Origin: Geomonas diazotrophica
GTDB taxonomy: Bacteria > Desulfobacterota > Desulfuromonadia > Geobacterales > Geobacteraceae
DNA length: 64,000 bases
Direction: 5' to 3'
NCBI RefSeq assembly: GCF_018919385.1
Contig: NZ_JAHLMF010000005.1
Coordinates: forward strand, 236,269-300,268
Below the pieces are notes generated by a model, which saw only the letters and a list, made by a program, of their open reading frames with translations, was not told where the DNA came from and ran no database searches. A program made the translations under genes and the position numbers. This document shows positions 1-9,402 of this stretch, in pieces (positions within the stretch are counted from its first letter, which is position 1; each line of letters opens with the position of its first letter).

Positions 1-2061
1 TCAGCCGTCAACCTCAACAAGCCCGACGTCTCGCTCAGCGCAGCAGCCCAGCGCATGCAAGTCAAGGATTTCCGTGGCGCCCGCGAGGCTGCCCTTTCCA
101 TCAACGACCCGGCGCTTCGCTCCTTCATGGCCGGGATGGCCGCCGCCAAGATGGAACAGTGGGAAGAGGCAGCAGCGCAGCTCCCCGCCGCAGCCGAGGG
201 ATACCCGCTGCTGGCCGATTATGCGCTCTACTACCAGGGGCTCGCACTTTCCAAACTGCAGCGCCACGACCAGGCTCTCCCCCCCCTGTACAAACTGCTC
301 AAGGAGCACGCCGACAGCCGCCTGGCGCGCCAGGCCCTTATCCTCTACGCCGACACCCTTGCGGCGGCAGGCTACCCCAAAGAAGCGCAGCAAAGCTACG
401 CCACCTTCGTCGAGCGCTACCCCTCCGGCAACGACTCCATCTCGGCCATCTTCGGTTCCGCACTCTGCAGGATGAAGCTCGGCGACACAACAGCTGCCGC
501 GGCCGTGCTGCGCAACATCTACCTGGTCTACCCCGCCTCCCCCTACGCCGACAAGGCAGCGATCGAGCTTCAGAACCTCGCTGCGGCGGGCATCAAGGCC
601 GAACCCTACAGCGGCGCCGAGCTCTTCAAGCGTGCCGGCACCCTCTACGACCTGGGTCGCCACCTGAAGGCGGCGGAGGCCCTGGCCGAGATTCCGTTGA
701 GCGGCGAAAGCGAGGAGTTCGTCCGCAAGGTGAAGTTCAAGAAGGGGCAGGCACTGTACAAGTCGAAGCGGTACCAGCAGGCCCAAAGCACCTTCAGCTC
801 GTTACCGGCAAACGCCGAGGCCGATCTCTGGCTGGCGCGGACCTTGGACAAATCGGGCAAGGGCGACGAGGCCTTCCAGCTCTTCCTGAAGCTGGCCCAG
901 GACCCCAAGGGGGGCGTCGTGGCCCAGGAGGCGATGCTCGAGGCCGCCTACCTGAAACGCTTCCAAAGACTCTGGAGCGAGGCGGTGCCGCTGTTCAAGA
1001 AGTACCTTGTCATGGCGCCCAGCCAGAAAAACGGCAACGTCGTGTGGGAGGCCGCCTGGTGCAGCTACCAGGCCCGTGACTACCAGGAGGCGGCCGCACA
1101 GTTCAGGAAGCTGGCCGAGCGGGAGGACCTCCGAGACAAGGCCCTGTACTGGCTGGCGAAGACTCTCACCCTGACCGGCGACGACAAAGGGGCGCAAGCG
1201 GCATTGACCGCCCTGGCCTCAGAATTCCCGACCGGATACTATGCGTTGATCAGCAACCAGTTCCAAGCGGGAGACGCGCTGCCGCAGCCCCCGAAGAACA
1301 TGGCGGAGCTGCTCCCCCTGCCGTCCGGCTTCGAGCGCGAAAAGGCGCTGATCACCCTTGGGCTCTACGAGGAGGCCGCCCGCGAACTTTCTCTTTCTAA
1401 GAAGGGGAAGAACCCGGCTGGGATCGCCAGGCTGTACCTGGAGATGGGCAACTACAACGGCGCCTACCATACCATGGCCAACGAAAAGCCCAGGCGCGGC
1501 GACAAGGACAGCGCCACCCTCCTCGGCGTGACCTACCCGCTCGCCTTCCGCGACGATGTCGCCAAGAATGCGGCAGCGCACGCGGTCCCGGAGAGCCTGG
1601 TGTACGCGGTGATGCGTACCGAGAGCAACTATTTCCCGGCCGCCCTCTCGCCCGTGGGCGCCGTCGGCCTGATGCAGATCATGCCCTCCACCGCCGAGGC
1701 GATGTCCAAGGGTGATTCCAAGCGGCTCACCACCCCCGACCTGAACATCAAGCTGGGGACGCAGCATCTGAAGGACCTGCTTGAGCTGTACGGCAGGAAC
1801 CTCACCCTGGCCGTCGCTGCCTACAACGCGGGCTCGGGGAACGTGAAGCGCTGGCAGAAAGGCTACGGCGACCTTCCCGAGGACGAGTTCGTGGAAAGCA
1901 TCCCCTTCAGGGAAACACGCGAATACGTGAAGAAAGTGGTGAGCAGCATGCAGATGTACCAGAGACTGTATCGCCTCCCCCCTTTCAAACAGCCCCCCCA
2001 GCAGAAGGTGGCGCCGAGGGAAAATCAGGGGAGCAGTCGGCAAAAGATTGCCATGCGCTAG
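1..2061 (+). CDS. Soluble lytic murein transglycosylase, 5' truncated by window edge
   Basis: The frame is open from base 1 (18 codons precede the first ATG at 55), so the true start lies outside the window. The long N-terminal half is built of TPR-like helical repeats, as in Slt70-type enzymes. The C-terminal quarter is a goose-lysozyme-like SLT domain. The catalytic glutamate sits in VMRTESNYFP (codon starting at 1621), followed by GLMQIMPSTA and the AAYNAGSGNV motif near 1815. The family cleaves the MurNAc-GlcNAc bond of peptidoglycan in the periplasm, giving anhydromuropeptides. The basic, glutamine-rich tail has no recognised domain. The signal peptide would be in the missing part. Family assignment is firm; the exact orthologue (Slt) is inferred. 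Confidence 0.93.
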   Translation, partial: SAVNLNKPDVSLSAAAQRMQVKDFRGAREAALSINDPALRSFMAGMAAAKMEQWEEAAAQLPAAAEGYPLLADYALYYQGLALSKLQRHDQALPPLYKLLKEHADSRLARQALILYADTLAAAGYPKEAQQSYATFVERYPSGNDSISAIFGSALCRMKLGDTTAAAAVLRNIYLVYPASPYADKAAIELQNLAAAGIKAEPYSGAELFKRAGTLYDLGRHLKAAEALAEIPLSGESEEFVRKVKFKKGQALYKSKRYQQAQSTFSSLPANAEADLWLARTLDKSGKGDEAFQLFLKLAQDPKGGVVAQEAMLEAAYLKRFQRLWSEAVPLFKKYLVMAPSQKNGNVVWEAAWCSYQARDYQEAAAQFRKLAEREDLRDKALYWLAKTLTLTGDDKGAQAALTALASEFPTGYYALISNQFQAGDALPQPPKNMAELLPLPSGFEREKALITLGLYEEAARELSLSKKGKNPAGIARLYLEMGNYNGAYHTMANEKPRRGDKDSATLLGVTYPLAFRDDVAKNAAAHAVPESLVYAVMRTESNYFPAALSPVGAVGLMQIMPSTAEAMSKGDSKRLTTPDLNIKLGTQHLKDLLELYGRNLTLAVAAYNAGSGNVKRWQKGYGDLPEDEFVESIPFRETREYVKKVVSSMQMYQRLYRLPPFKQPPQQKVAPRENQGSSRQKIAMR

Positions 2062-2158
2062 GCTGGACAATAATGAAGGGTGGCAGGTAGTGCCACGCAA
2101 GGTAAGTATCAAAAGGGGCGCCTACCGCGGAAGGCGTGATCACGCAGGCGGGGCGACT

Positions 2159-3784
2159 TCAGCGAGGCTTCTCTTCATGGGCTGGCAGTAGCATAGGAAG
2201 AGTGAAATAGAAGGTGCTTCCTGCGCCTTCGCAACTTTCAGCCCAGATCCGTCCCCCCAGTTTTTCGACGATCTGGCGGGTAAGAGCAAGCCCAAGCCCG
2301 GTCCCCCCGTGCCGCCGGGTCAGGGACGAATCGACCTGGGTGAACCTGCCGAAGATCCTCTCCAGCTGGTCATCCGGAATGCCGATCCCGGTATCGCGCA
2401 CCGAGAAAAGGATCATCCCCTCCTCCCCCGCCGCTCCCGCGGGGCTCACCTTCAGCTCTATCTCGCCCTGCTCCGTAAACTTCAGCGCGTTTCCCAGCAG
2501 ATTCACCAGCACCTGCCGCAGCCTCCCCTCGTCGCCGGTTATCACTTCAGGCAGCGTCGGGGTGATCTCTGAAATCAGGCGCAGCCTCTTTTCTTCAGCC
2601 ACCACGCAGACAACTTCCAGCGCCGACTTCACTACTCCCTGAAGCGAAAAATGTTTGTGCTCGAAGGTCATCATGCCGGCTTCCATACGCGAAAAGTCGA
2701 GGACGTCCGAGATGATCCTCACCAGCGAATCTGCAGAGCGCTTCGCCATCTCGAGCAGGTTTCGCTCCTCAGCTCCGATATCCATGTCCAGAACCAGCTT
2801 CATCATCCCCAGCGCCCCCGCAAGCGGCGTACGCATCTCGTGGCTCATGTTGGCCAGAAACTCGGTCTTGGCCCGGTTGGCGGCCTCCGCGTTTTTCTGA
2901 GCGACGGCCAGGCGCTTCCCGGTCTCCAGCAGGGCAGCCTCGTACTGTTTCCTCTCCTCGATCTCAAGCAGCAACAGCTCGTTGCTCTCTCTCAGGGCCG
3001 CGGTCCTGTCCTTCACCTCTTGTTCGAGCTGTTCCTGTTGACTCCTGAGCTCCTCCTCGGCGATGCGCCTGGCGGCGATCTCGCCAATCAGTTGCACGTT
3101 CAGTTGCTCCACCTGTTCCTTGGAGCGCTCCAGCGTCTCTATAACCTCCCTGTTCTCGTATCGAAGCAGCAGCGAAGTGCGGTTGATCCCGTAGTTATGC
3201 AATGAAATCCGCCACAGCAACGCGCCGAACAGGACGACCATGGCGGCCATGACAAAGTGGAAGGTGTCGTTCATCAGGACGAAGTGCAGGGCCAGAGGCG
3301 TGAGGGTCGGGACCGCGAACGCGGGGAAAGCAAGCCGCACCGTTGCGAAAGTCGACGATGCCCCGGCAGCCATGCCACCGAGCACGAAGGCGAGGAATAC
3401 CTGGTGCGCCAGTTCCCCGTTGGTATAGGGAAGCGCCCCGATGCTCCCCCAGCACCCGCCTGTCATCAAAAGCCCGACCAGGAACCTGTTGGCCCAAAGA
3501 CGAGCCTGCGACGGCTCGCGTCTACTTTTCAGGTAGCCGAAGATGAGAAAGGCTCGCGAGAGCGTGACCGCGAGGATCATCGTCAACCAGATGACCAGGT
3601 GGCCTAGCCGCATAACGTCCTTCAGCACGAAAAAAACCAGCACTGAGTTCACGGCCGTCGCCAGCAGTCCAGCAGGCGCAAGCCGGTACAGTTGCTGAAC
3701 CTGTTCGGGGAAGATCTGCTCCTGGAGCCGATCAAAGTTTTGCAAGCGACTGGAATCCATGTCATTCGCGCCATCTTTACTCAT
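2159..3784 (-). CDS. Membrane-bound sensor histidine kinase
   Basis: This is a 541-residue kinase. The N-terminal ~190 residues hold about six hydrophobic segments forming an integral membrane sensor domain. A long charged coiled coil follows (EELRSQQEQLEQEVKDRTAAL region). Next come the HisKA dimerisation domain with H-box NMSHEMRTPL and a HATPase_c domain with N-box VNLLGNALKF, G1 DTGIGIPDD and G2 GGTGLGLAL. It ends soon after the kinase core, with no receiver domain. I chose the ATG at 3784 (MSKDGAND) because AGAGGT lies 7 nt upstream; the longer frame to 3838 lacks a ribosome binding site. The single-domain response regulator at 4109-4486 on the same strand is a plausible partner. The signal sensed is unknown. 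Confidence 0.9.
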   Translation of the reverse strand: MSKDGANDMDSSRLQNFDRLQEQIFPEQVQQLYRLAPAGLLATAVNSVLVFFVLKDVMRLGHLVIWLTMILAVTLSRAFLIFGYLKSRREPSQARLWANRFLVGLLMTGGCWGSIGALPYTNGELAHQVFLAFVLGGMAAGASSTFATVRLAFPAFAVPTLTPLALHFVLMNDTFHFVMAAMVVLFGALLWRISLHNYGINRTSLLLRYENREVIETLERSKEQVEQLNVQLIGEIAARRIAEEELRSQQEQLEQEVKDRTAALRESNELLLLEIEERKQYEAALLETGKRLAVAQKNAEAANRAKTEFLANMSHEMRTPLAGALGMMKLVLDMDIGAEERNLLEMAKRSADSLVRIISDVLDFSRMEAGMMTFEHKHFSLQGVVKSALEVVCVVAEEKRLRLISEITPTLPEVITGDEGRLRQVLVNLLGNALKFTEQGEIELKVSPAGAAGEEGMILFSVRDTGIGIPDDQLERIFGRFTQVDSSLTRRHGGTGLGLALTRQIVEKLGGRIWAESCEGAGSTFYFTLPMLLPAHEEKPR

Positions 3785-4108
3785 GCGAATTACCTCTGTG
3801 CCCTGCAAGAAACCACGAGTATCAAGCCACGTTAACATACCATAATGAACGGCAAATTAAACCGCGGTGACATGGAACCTTGTCGCCCGAAGCCGGAGAC
3901 ACACCTCACGGAGTCCCTGTCGGACAAAAACCAGGTGCGGCGAAAGAGTATGCTTTCCAGGTGATTTGCCGAGGCGTCCCTCCCCCGGAGAGTCGAGGGG
4001 CGCCGACCGCCACTTTAGCGCCTGGAATACGACGCGTTACGGACTGTGCCGCTGAAGAGGAAGTGAATGAAAGTTGGTGAGTAACGTGGTGGAGGTAACT
4101 TGGGAGGG

Positions 4109-4486
4109 TCACTTCGTTTGCGGCGGGTAGTCCTGTTCCAGAAATGACAGCAGTAAATCGAGGTTTAACGGCTTGGAGAGGTAGTTGTCCATCCCGGCAT
4201 CAAGGCATTGCTGCCTGTCTTCCTCAAGGGCATGGGCAGTGAGGGCGATGATCGGGATATGCCCTCCTTTTACCGCTTCCTTCCCTCTGATGATCTTTGT
4301 GGCGCTCAGTCCGTCCATCCCGGGCATCTGTACATCCATGAAAATAAAATCGAAACCGTCCTGCTCCCACTTTCCCACGGCTTCGCGCCCGTTGTCGACA
4401 CCCAGACAGTCGTGGCCCAGCCGCGACAGCAGTGTAACCATCATCTGCCGTATGGTCGGGTCGTCTTCTGCGATCAATATCCGCAT
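4109..4486 (-). CDS. Single-domain response regulator (CheY-like)
   Basis: This 125-residue protein is only a receiver domain. It begins MRILIAEDDPTI, giving the acidic pocket; the phospho-acceptor Asp is in FIFMDVQMPGMDG, the conserved Thr in ALTAHA and the Lys in YLSKPLN. There is no output domain, so it probably acts by protein-protein contact or as a phosphorelay intermediate. The ATG at 4486 follows AGGAGG closely, and the 19 extra upstream codons have no such site. It lies upstream of the sensor kinase on the same strand with a gap of about 320 bp, so the pair may or may not be co-transcribed. Confidence 0.9.
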   Translation of the reverse strand: MRILIAEDDPTIRQMMVTLLSRLGHDCLGVDNGREAVGKWEQDGFDFIFMDVQMPGMDGLSATKIIRGKEAVKGGHIPIIALTAHALEEDRQQCLDAGMDNYLSKPLNLDLLLSFLEQDYPPQTK

Positions 4487-4622
4487 GCCGACCTCCTGAA
4501 CAGGAGCAGAAATGAAGATTTCCAGCCCGTTACAAGATAACATCGGCGCCGCAAAAGTAAAGAACGCTAATTAAGCCCAGCAGGCGGGCAGTAGTCGACT
4601 GAAGCAGGCAGGGCTATCTCTG

Positions 4623-5546
4623 TCACTTCTGATTTTTCGTGAACACCACGGTCATTTCGTCCTTCAGCTCCAACTTGATACCAGGGATCGCCTTCACTGC
4701 TTCCCTTATTTCATCGAGAGACTCGAAGCGCATCTGACGCAGTTTTTCCAGGTCGGACGGTTCAGTGCTGCCAAGCCGGGCCATATCCATCTCGAAAACG
4801 GTGAGACGGTTGCCGTCGCGATGAGTCGCGTCCGTGCTGAGTATAGTGCCATTCACCTCGACCGCGAGACTGAACTTCATCCCCATGAACATTTCAACAA
4901 GCTCCCTCGTCTTCTCGTCTGGTTGACCGGGGGGAGAGTAGATTTCCGGGGCATCCTCCACATCCGAAGCGGTCTGCAAGGGGGGAGTGAAAACTTCAGG
5001 AGGATTTTCAGCAACGACGGTCACTTTTTCGGATTGGGCCGGGGACGGCGCTGCATGGACAATGGCAGAGTTTTGTGACTTGGCGAAAACCATGGTCAGA
5101 GTCGACGTCGCTCCCTTCTTGAAGTGGAAGCTGACGAAGGGGGTGCCCGGCTCACTGCCGGCTCCGCCTGCACCGAAACCGCTGTTCTTTCGGTGCGGAA
5201 GCTTCAGGGCGTTGATATCCCTGAAATTATAGGTTGCCTGGTATCCCTTGTACTCAGGGGTCTCCACACTCTTACCGGAATGGTACGTTACCCCCTTCCC
5301 CATAGCTTGCGCCTGTTTCCTGAGGGCGTCGGGTTGGAACACATCGAAGGGGTTGCTCTTGCCGGCGCCGCCACCCAGGCCGCGCATGGCTTCGTCAAGC
5401 TTGGCGAGCACCTTTTTGCTCAGCAGCATGGTTTCTTCAACCGTGCCGCTCCCGTCGGGATTAACGCGAACCACCGTACTGACCTGAAAGCAGCCGGTTA
5501 ACAGAAACAGCATCACTGCTACGATCAGCCGCTGAAATACTTTCAT
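4623..5546 (-). CDS. Putative lipoprotein of unknown function
   Basis: This 307-residue protein has a lipoprotein signal sequence: MKVF, a hydrophobic stretch VAVMLFLL and the lipobox LTGC near residue 18. The mature part carries the phrase VRVNPDGSGTVEETMLLS, seen in bacterial lipoproteins of the LppM-like/DUF3153-like type, but I cannot name the family with certainty. A proline-rich linker lies in the middle, with alternating regions between residues 170 and 210. The start at 5546 is supported by GGAGGG eight bases upstream; the upstream codons of the longer frame overlap the spacer to the next gene. It sits 41 bp downstream of the GyrI-like gene, so the two may share a transcript. Confidence 0.7.
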   Translation of the reverse strand: MKVFQRLIVAVMLFLLTGCFQVSTVVRVNPDGSGTVEETMLLSKKVLAKLDEAMRGLGGGAGKSNPFDVFQPDALRKQAQAMGKGVTYHSGKSVETPEYKGYQATYNFRDINALKLPHRKNSGFGAGGAGSEPGTPFVSFHFKKGATSTLTMVFAKSQNSAIVHAAPSPAQSEKVTVVAENPPEVFTPPLQTASDVEDAPEIYSPPGQPDEKTRELVEMFMGMKFSLAVEVNGTILSTDATHRDGNRLTVFEMDMARLGSTEPSDLEKLRQMRFESLDEIREAVKAIPGIKLELKDEMTVVFTKNQK

Positions 5547-5587
5547 ACTTCCCTCCGCTTCAGAAACTGGCTTTACTTCACCTTCCA

Positions 5588-6199
5588 TCATGCCATCGGC
5601 TGCCTGACGATCGTTTTCCATTTCTCCGGCGCAGCCCGGCGCATGTCGCTGAGATAAATCTCGTGGTGCTTGCCCACCCTCCTACTGCCACAACTCTCGA
5701 TAAAGGCATGAACCTTCTCGATGGTAGGCCCTTCTTCAGAGAACGGGCCGACGTGCATGATCTGAGCGACTCTCCCCTCTTCGAGGGCCTCAAGCCGCAC
5801 CCGAGGCAGGGCTGCAACCTTCTTCTTCCGCTGCACCTCTTGCGCGGCCTCTTCTACCGATGTCGGGGTGACAAGCTCGGGCTGCATGATCATTGCAGTC
5901 CATTTCCAGGCTCCCTTGTCCCCCGTGATGAATGCAGACATATCGTCTGCCCACCAGAGAGCCTGGAGCGGCAGCACTCGGTAATCAATGGCACGGGGTC
6001 CCTTCTTGACCATGAACTTGAGCGTGTAGGAAAGCGTGAACAGCGCTTCCACTGCCTCCTTGAAAGCCAGCGAGGTATTCGGGTCGCCTGCACCGTCGAC
6101 CATGAGGTAGTTCAGGGCCGGTACCTCGACAATCTCCACCTGCTTTGCGGAAGGGGCGTAGAGATGCTTTAACTGTTTCAGGTAGTCGATCTTTGGCAT
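5588..6199 (-). CDS. GyrI-like small-molecule-binding domain protein
   Basis: This 203-residue cytosolic protein resembles the stand-alone GyrI-like/AraC effector-binding family (COG4832 type). It has an N-terminal EIVEVPALNYLMVDGAGDPN strand-turn region, a central WWADDM segment and a C-terminal VAQIMHVGPFSEEGPTI segment, typical of SOUL/GyrI folds that bind hydrophobic or cationic small molecules. The ATG at 6199 has GGAGAT upstream; a GTG six codons earlier lacks one. It is divergent from the marR-efflux operon. One of the two MarR-like palindromes lies on its side of the intergenic region, which suggests joint control and a possible link with drug binding. The ligand is unknown. Confidence 0.75.
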   Translation of the reverse strand: MPKIDYLKQLKHLYAPSAKQVEIVEVPALNYLMVDGAGDPNTSLAFKEAVEALFTLSYTLKFMVKKGPRAIDYRVLPLQALWWADDMSAFITGDKGAWKWTAMIMQPELVTPTSVEEAAQEVQRKKKVAALPRVRLEALEEGRVAQIMHVGPFSEEGPTIEKVHAFIESCGSRRVGKHHEIYLSDMRRAAPEKWKTIVRQPMA

Positions 6200-6322
6200 T
6201 GCGATCTCCGTTGTCACAGTTGTTCCGGCTCGGCAAAAGAAGAGCCGTGCGACGGCTGTAATGGTATCAGACTTTTTAACCGAACATCACACCGCTCTGC
6301 TAAAAAACCACTAAGATAAGAG

Positions 6323-6340
6323 GCATATTTATCAGTATGC
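6323..6340. promoter_or_regulatory. Probable MarR operator, GyrI-gene-proximal copy
   Basis: Read on the minus strand this is GCATA-CTGATAAA-TATGC, a palindrome with 5-bp arms. Its 12-bp core CAGCATACTGAT is identical to, and inverted relative to, the copy at 6409-6420. The arrangement fits dimeric MarR-family repressor binding between divergent genes. Confidence 0.6.
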
Positions 6341-6404
6341 TGAAACACCGTGCAGCAGCCTCGACCACGGTCTTGGTCCGGCTGTGCAGGCCCGGTTTGG
6401 GTTA

Positions 6405-6432
6405 TTGACAGCATACTGATTATATGCATAAT
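6405..6432 (+). promoter_or_regulatory. Promoter with embedded MarR operator for the efflux operon
   Basis: A perfect -35 (TTGACA, 6405-6410) and a good -10 (CATAAT, 6427-6432) are separated by 16 bp. The palindrome GCATA-CTGATTA-TATGC (6411-6427) fills the spacer. A bound repressor would block RNA polymerase, the usual autoregulation of marR-efflux operons. The start codon of marR follows at 6506. Confidence 0.65.
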
Positions 6433-6505
6433 GATCACCCTGCCGCAGGTTCATTTTGCACGGCAAATCATGCCGTTAAGCAGCAACCGTTACGAGGGAA
6501 GAGCC

Positions 6506-6940
6506 ATGGACGAAACGAAGTCCCCCCCCATCGATATCGAAAAGACGGTCGGATTCCTGTTGGCGAAGGCATACCAGCGTGCCTGCCTCATCTTCAAGGA
6601 ACACTTCGAGGAACACGACCTTACCCCGCAGCAGTTCGGCCTTCTTGGCTTTCTCTGGCGGGAGGACGGCCTCAGCCAGGCGCTGCTTTCAGCAAAAAGC
6701 CAGATAGACCGTACCACTATGGGCGGTCTCATCGACCGGCTCGAAAAGGAGGGGTTGGTGGTCCGAAAGACCGACCCGGTCGACCGCCGCGCCTACCGTA
6801 TCTGCCTCACCGAAAAGGGGAAGGCACTGGAACCGCTCCTGGCCCCCCTCGCCTTGCGGGCCCAGGAGATGTTCATCGCCAAGCTCGAGCCGCAGGAGGT
6901 GGAGACCTTGAAATCCCTGCTGGAAAAGATCCGCAATTAG
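6506..6940 (+). CDS. MarR-family transcriptional regulator
   Basis: This 144-residue winged-helix regulator has the MarR signature: LTPQQFGLLGFLW (helix entering the fold), QALLSAKSQIDRTTMGGLIDRLEKEGLV (recognition region) and the wing RKTDPVDRRAYRICLTEKG. The ATG at 6506 follows GAGGGAAGAGCC; the longer open frame upstream runs through the promoter and is not coding. It is the first gene of a run with a TolC-like protein, an EmrA-like adaptor and an EmrB-like transporter. It therefore most likely represses the operon and is released by the drugs exported. Two matching operators lie in the divergent intergenic region. Confidence 0.9.
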   Translation: MDETKSPPIDIEKTVGFLLAKAYQRACLIFKEHFEEHDLTPQQFGLLGFLWREDGLSQALLSAKSQIDRTTMGGLIDRLEKEGLVVRKTDPVDRRAYRICLTEKGKALEPLLAPLALRAQEMFIAKLEPQEVETLKSLLEKIRN

Positions 6941-6954
6941 ATTTTGGAGCTTTC

Positions 6955-8220
6955 ATGCATTTAGTCATTGTTCTGCTGGCTCTGCTCTGCTGTGGGGAAG
7001 CCAACACGGCCCATGCCCAGACCCTCACCCTCAGGGAGGCCCTCGACCGCGCCGCCGCCACCAGCCAAGGGCTCAAATCGGCCTCGCACGAGGTGGAGAT
7101 CGCCCGCGAGCAGGTGAACGTGGCCCGCTCCACGAGACTGCCACGCATCGACCTGCAAGGGGGCTACGTCGCCCAGGCCAAGGCCCAGGCTTTCAAGTTC
7201 GGGACCAACTCCCAGGAGACCCAGGACCCTCGCTATCCCTTCTTCAACTTCAGCGTCTACCAGACCCTGTACGACTTCGGCCGCACCAGGGCCAACGAGG
7301 GTATCGCCAGGATGCGCGGCGAGGCAGCGCGTTACTCCTATTCGGGGAACGAGCAGGAGCTCTTCCTGCAGGTCGTGCAGGCGTACTACGGGATCATGAC
7401 CGCGCAGAAACTGGTGCAGGCCGCCTCAGACGAGGTGGTGCAGATGGAATCGCACCAGAAGACGGCCCAGGCGCTCTTCGACGAGGGGGTGGTCACCAGG
7501 AACGACCTGCTGCAGGCGGAGGTGCGCGTCGCCTCCAGCCGCCAGAACGTCCTTAGTGCGCAGAACGAGGTGGAGAACGGTTGGCTGCTCCTGAACTACC
7601 TCACCGGCGCGGCACCCGGTTTCCGGGCCGAACTGAAGGACGAGTCGCAACTCCCGCAACTGCCGAGTACGAGCGCTCAACCCGACCTCTCCAGTCGGGG
7701 GGAAATCGCCGCGCAGAAGGCTCTCCTCGGCGCAGACGAGTTCGCCGTCACGGAGGCCAAGACCAGCCACTACCCCGAATTCTTCGCCAAGCTGGGCGTG
7801 GACTACCTCTCCAACAGCAAGGTACGCGAACAGGCCATCACAGCGGTGACCGTCGGCTTCAAGGTGAACCTCTTCGATGGCCCCGCTTCCGCAGCAAGGG
7901 TGAGGCAGGCGGTCCAGGCCCGTTCCAGGGATGAGGAGAGACTGAGGGATCTGGAGGATAGGACGAGGCTCGAATACGCCATGGCAGTGAACGATCTGAA
8001 GGTCGCCGACGCCCGGATCAAGGTCGCCGAGAAGGCCATCACCCAGGGGGTTGAGAACCTGCGCATCACCAAGGACCGCTACCAGGAGCACGTCGGCACT
8101 GCGACCGAAGTGGTGGATGCCCAGACGCTGCTGACCAAAACCAGGACCGACTACTACCGCAGCGTGTTCGACCTCCAGGTCGCCGCAGCCAGGGTCAAGA
8201 GGGCGACTGGCGAGCTGTAA
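6955..8220 (+). CDS. TolC-family outer membrane efflux protein
   Basis: This 421-residue precursor has a signal peptide ending near AHAQ (residue 22). It then shows two homologous alpha-helical/beta-strand halves typical of TolC: LREALDRAAATSQGLKSA at the mature N-terminus, YQTLYDFGRTRANEG for the first strand-turn, and a second copy with VGFKVNLFDGPASAARVRQA. Conserved periplasmic helices end with DRYQEHVGTATEVVDAQTLL. TolC-type trimers form the outer membrane and periplasmic exit duct. GGAG precedes the ATG by 7 nt, and the gap to marR is only 14 bp. With the downstream adaptor and MFS pump it completes an EmrAB-TolC-like machine. Confidence 0.9.
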   Translation: MHLVIVLLALLCCGEANTAHAQTLTLREALDRAAATSQGLKSASHEVEIAREQVNVARSTRLPRIDLQGGYVAQAKAQAFKFGTNSQETQDPRYPFFNFSVYQTLYDFGRTRANEGIARMRGEAARYSYSGNEQELFLQVVQAYYGIMTAQKLVQAASDEVVQMESHQKTAQALFDEGVVTRNDLLQAEVRVASSRQNVLSAQNEVENGWLLLNYLTGAAPGFRAELKDESQLPQLPSTSAQPDLSSRGEIAAQKALLGADEFAVTEAKTSHYPEFFAKLGVDYLSNSKVREQAITAVTVGFKVNLFDGPASAARVRQAVQARSRDEERLRDLEDRTRLEYAMAVNDLKVADARIKVAEKAITQGVENLRITKDRYQEHVGTATEVVDAQTLLTKTRTDYYRSVFDLQVAAARVKRATGEL

Positions 8221-8290
8221 CCGCCCCACCAACACCATCGACGGGACTGCGACCCGATGCTCGGCCGCACCCGGTACCGGAGATACGCAC

Positions 8291-9367
8291 ATGGCAGATG
8301 AAACAACTGAACCGACAACGGCACCCGCAAAGGGCGGACTGAGCAAGAAGCAGCGCGGCGGCATCGTCCTTTTGATACTCATACTGGTCGGCTCCCTCTT
8401 CGGCGTCCGCCAGTGGGTGCGCAGCAAAACCCACATAGAGACCGACAACGCCTTCGTAGAGGCCCACGTCCACTCGGTCGCCAGCCGGGTCCCGGCCCTT
8501 GTGCAGCGGATCGCCGTGGTGGACAACCAGTTCGTGCACAAGGGGGATCTCCTGGTCGAACTGGACCCGGGCGACTACCAGGCACGACTGAAGAGCGCTG
8601 CCGCCTCCCTGGAGATGGCCAAGAACGAAACCTCCGGCGACTACGCGGAGGTGGAGAGTGCGCGCGCCAACGTGGGGCTCGCCGCTGCCCGCCTGGACCA
8701 GGCGAACCTCGACCTGAAGCGCGCCGAGGCGCTCTACGCGAAGGAAGTCATTCCCAGGGAGCAGTTGGACCGCGCCCGGACCGCGCAGAAGGTGGCCCAG
8801 GCCCAGGTCAGGGAAGCGCAGGAATCGGAGAATCGCGCCAAGGCCATGATCGGCATGTCCGGCAGCGGTTCAAAGGACGCCCGGGTCGCGCAGAAGCAGG
8901 GGGATTTGGAGACCGCGAAGCTCAATCTCTCCTACACCCGGATCGTGGCTCCCAGCGACGGCTACGTGACCAGGAAAGGGGTGGAGGTGGGGAACTACGT
9001 GCAGCCCGGGCAGGCGCTCATGGCAATCGTCCCCCTGGAGGACGCCTGGATCACGGCGAACTACAAGGAGAGCCAGTTGACCAACGTGCGTCCGGGACAG
9101 GAGGTCGACTTCACCGTGGACGGCTGTCCCGGCCGCCACTTCACCGGGAAGGTCGAGAGCCTCATGGCGGGTACCGGAGCGGCCTTCTCACTGCTCCCCC
9201 CTGAAAACGCCACCGGCAACTACGTGAAGGTGACCCAGAGGATACCGGTGCGCATCGCCATCGACAGGAAGAGCGACCCCGAGCATCTGCTGCGCGTCGG
9301 CATGAGCGTCGTCCCGACCATTCTCACCGGGAAGACCTTCGGGCAGGTGGTCGGGTTCGGGCAGTAG
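8291..9367 (+). CDS. EmrA-like membrane fusion (HlyD-family) adaptor
   Basis: This 358-residue protein has one N-terminal transmembrane helix (about residues 17-37, GGIVLLILILVGSLFGV). It is followed by the biotinyl-lipoyl half-motif ETDNAFVEAHVHSVASRVPALV, a long alpha-helical hairpin (residues 95-190) and the second lipoyl half with LSYTRIVAPSDGYVTRKGVEVGNYVQPGQ. The beta-barrel segment is ITANYKESQL. This order matches EmrA adaptors, which link an inner-membrane MFS pump to TolC. It lies 70 bp after the TolC-like gene and 35 bp before the MFS gene. Confidence 0.92.
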   Translation: MADETTEPTTAPAKGGLSKKQRGGIVLLILILVGSLFGVRQWVRSKTHIETDNAFVEAHVHSVASRVPALVQRIAVVDNQFVHKGDLLVELDPGDYQARLKSAAASLEMAKNETSGDYAEVESARANVGLAAARLDQANLDLKRAEALYAKEVIPREQLDRARTAQKVAQAQVREAQESENRAKAMIGMSGSGSKDARVAQKQGDLETAKLNLSYTRIVAPSDGYVTRKGVEVGNYVQPGQALMAIVPLEDAWITANYKESQLTNVRPGQEVDFTVDGCPGRHFTGKVESLMAGTGAAFSLLPPENATGNYVKVTQRIPVRIAIDRKSDPEHLLRVGMSVVPTILTGKTFGQVVGFGQ

Positions 9368-9402
9368 GGGCATGAACAGGGTGAACATCCTCTGGCGGTT
9401 AG

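Noticed and set aside
3839..4108. Small gene between the response regulator and the sensor kinase
   Set aside because: Short frames on both strands lack ribosome sites and resemble no protein; I see nothing certain in this gap.
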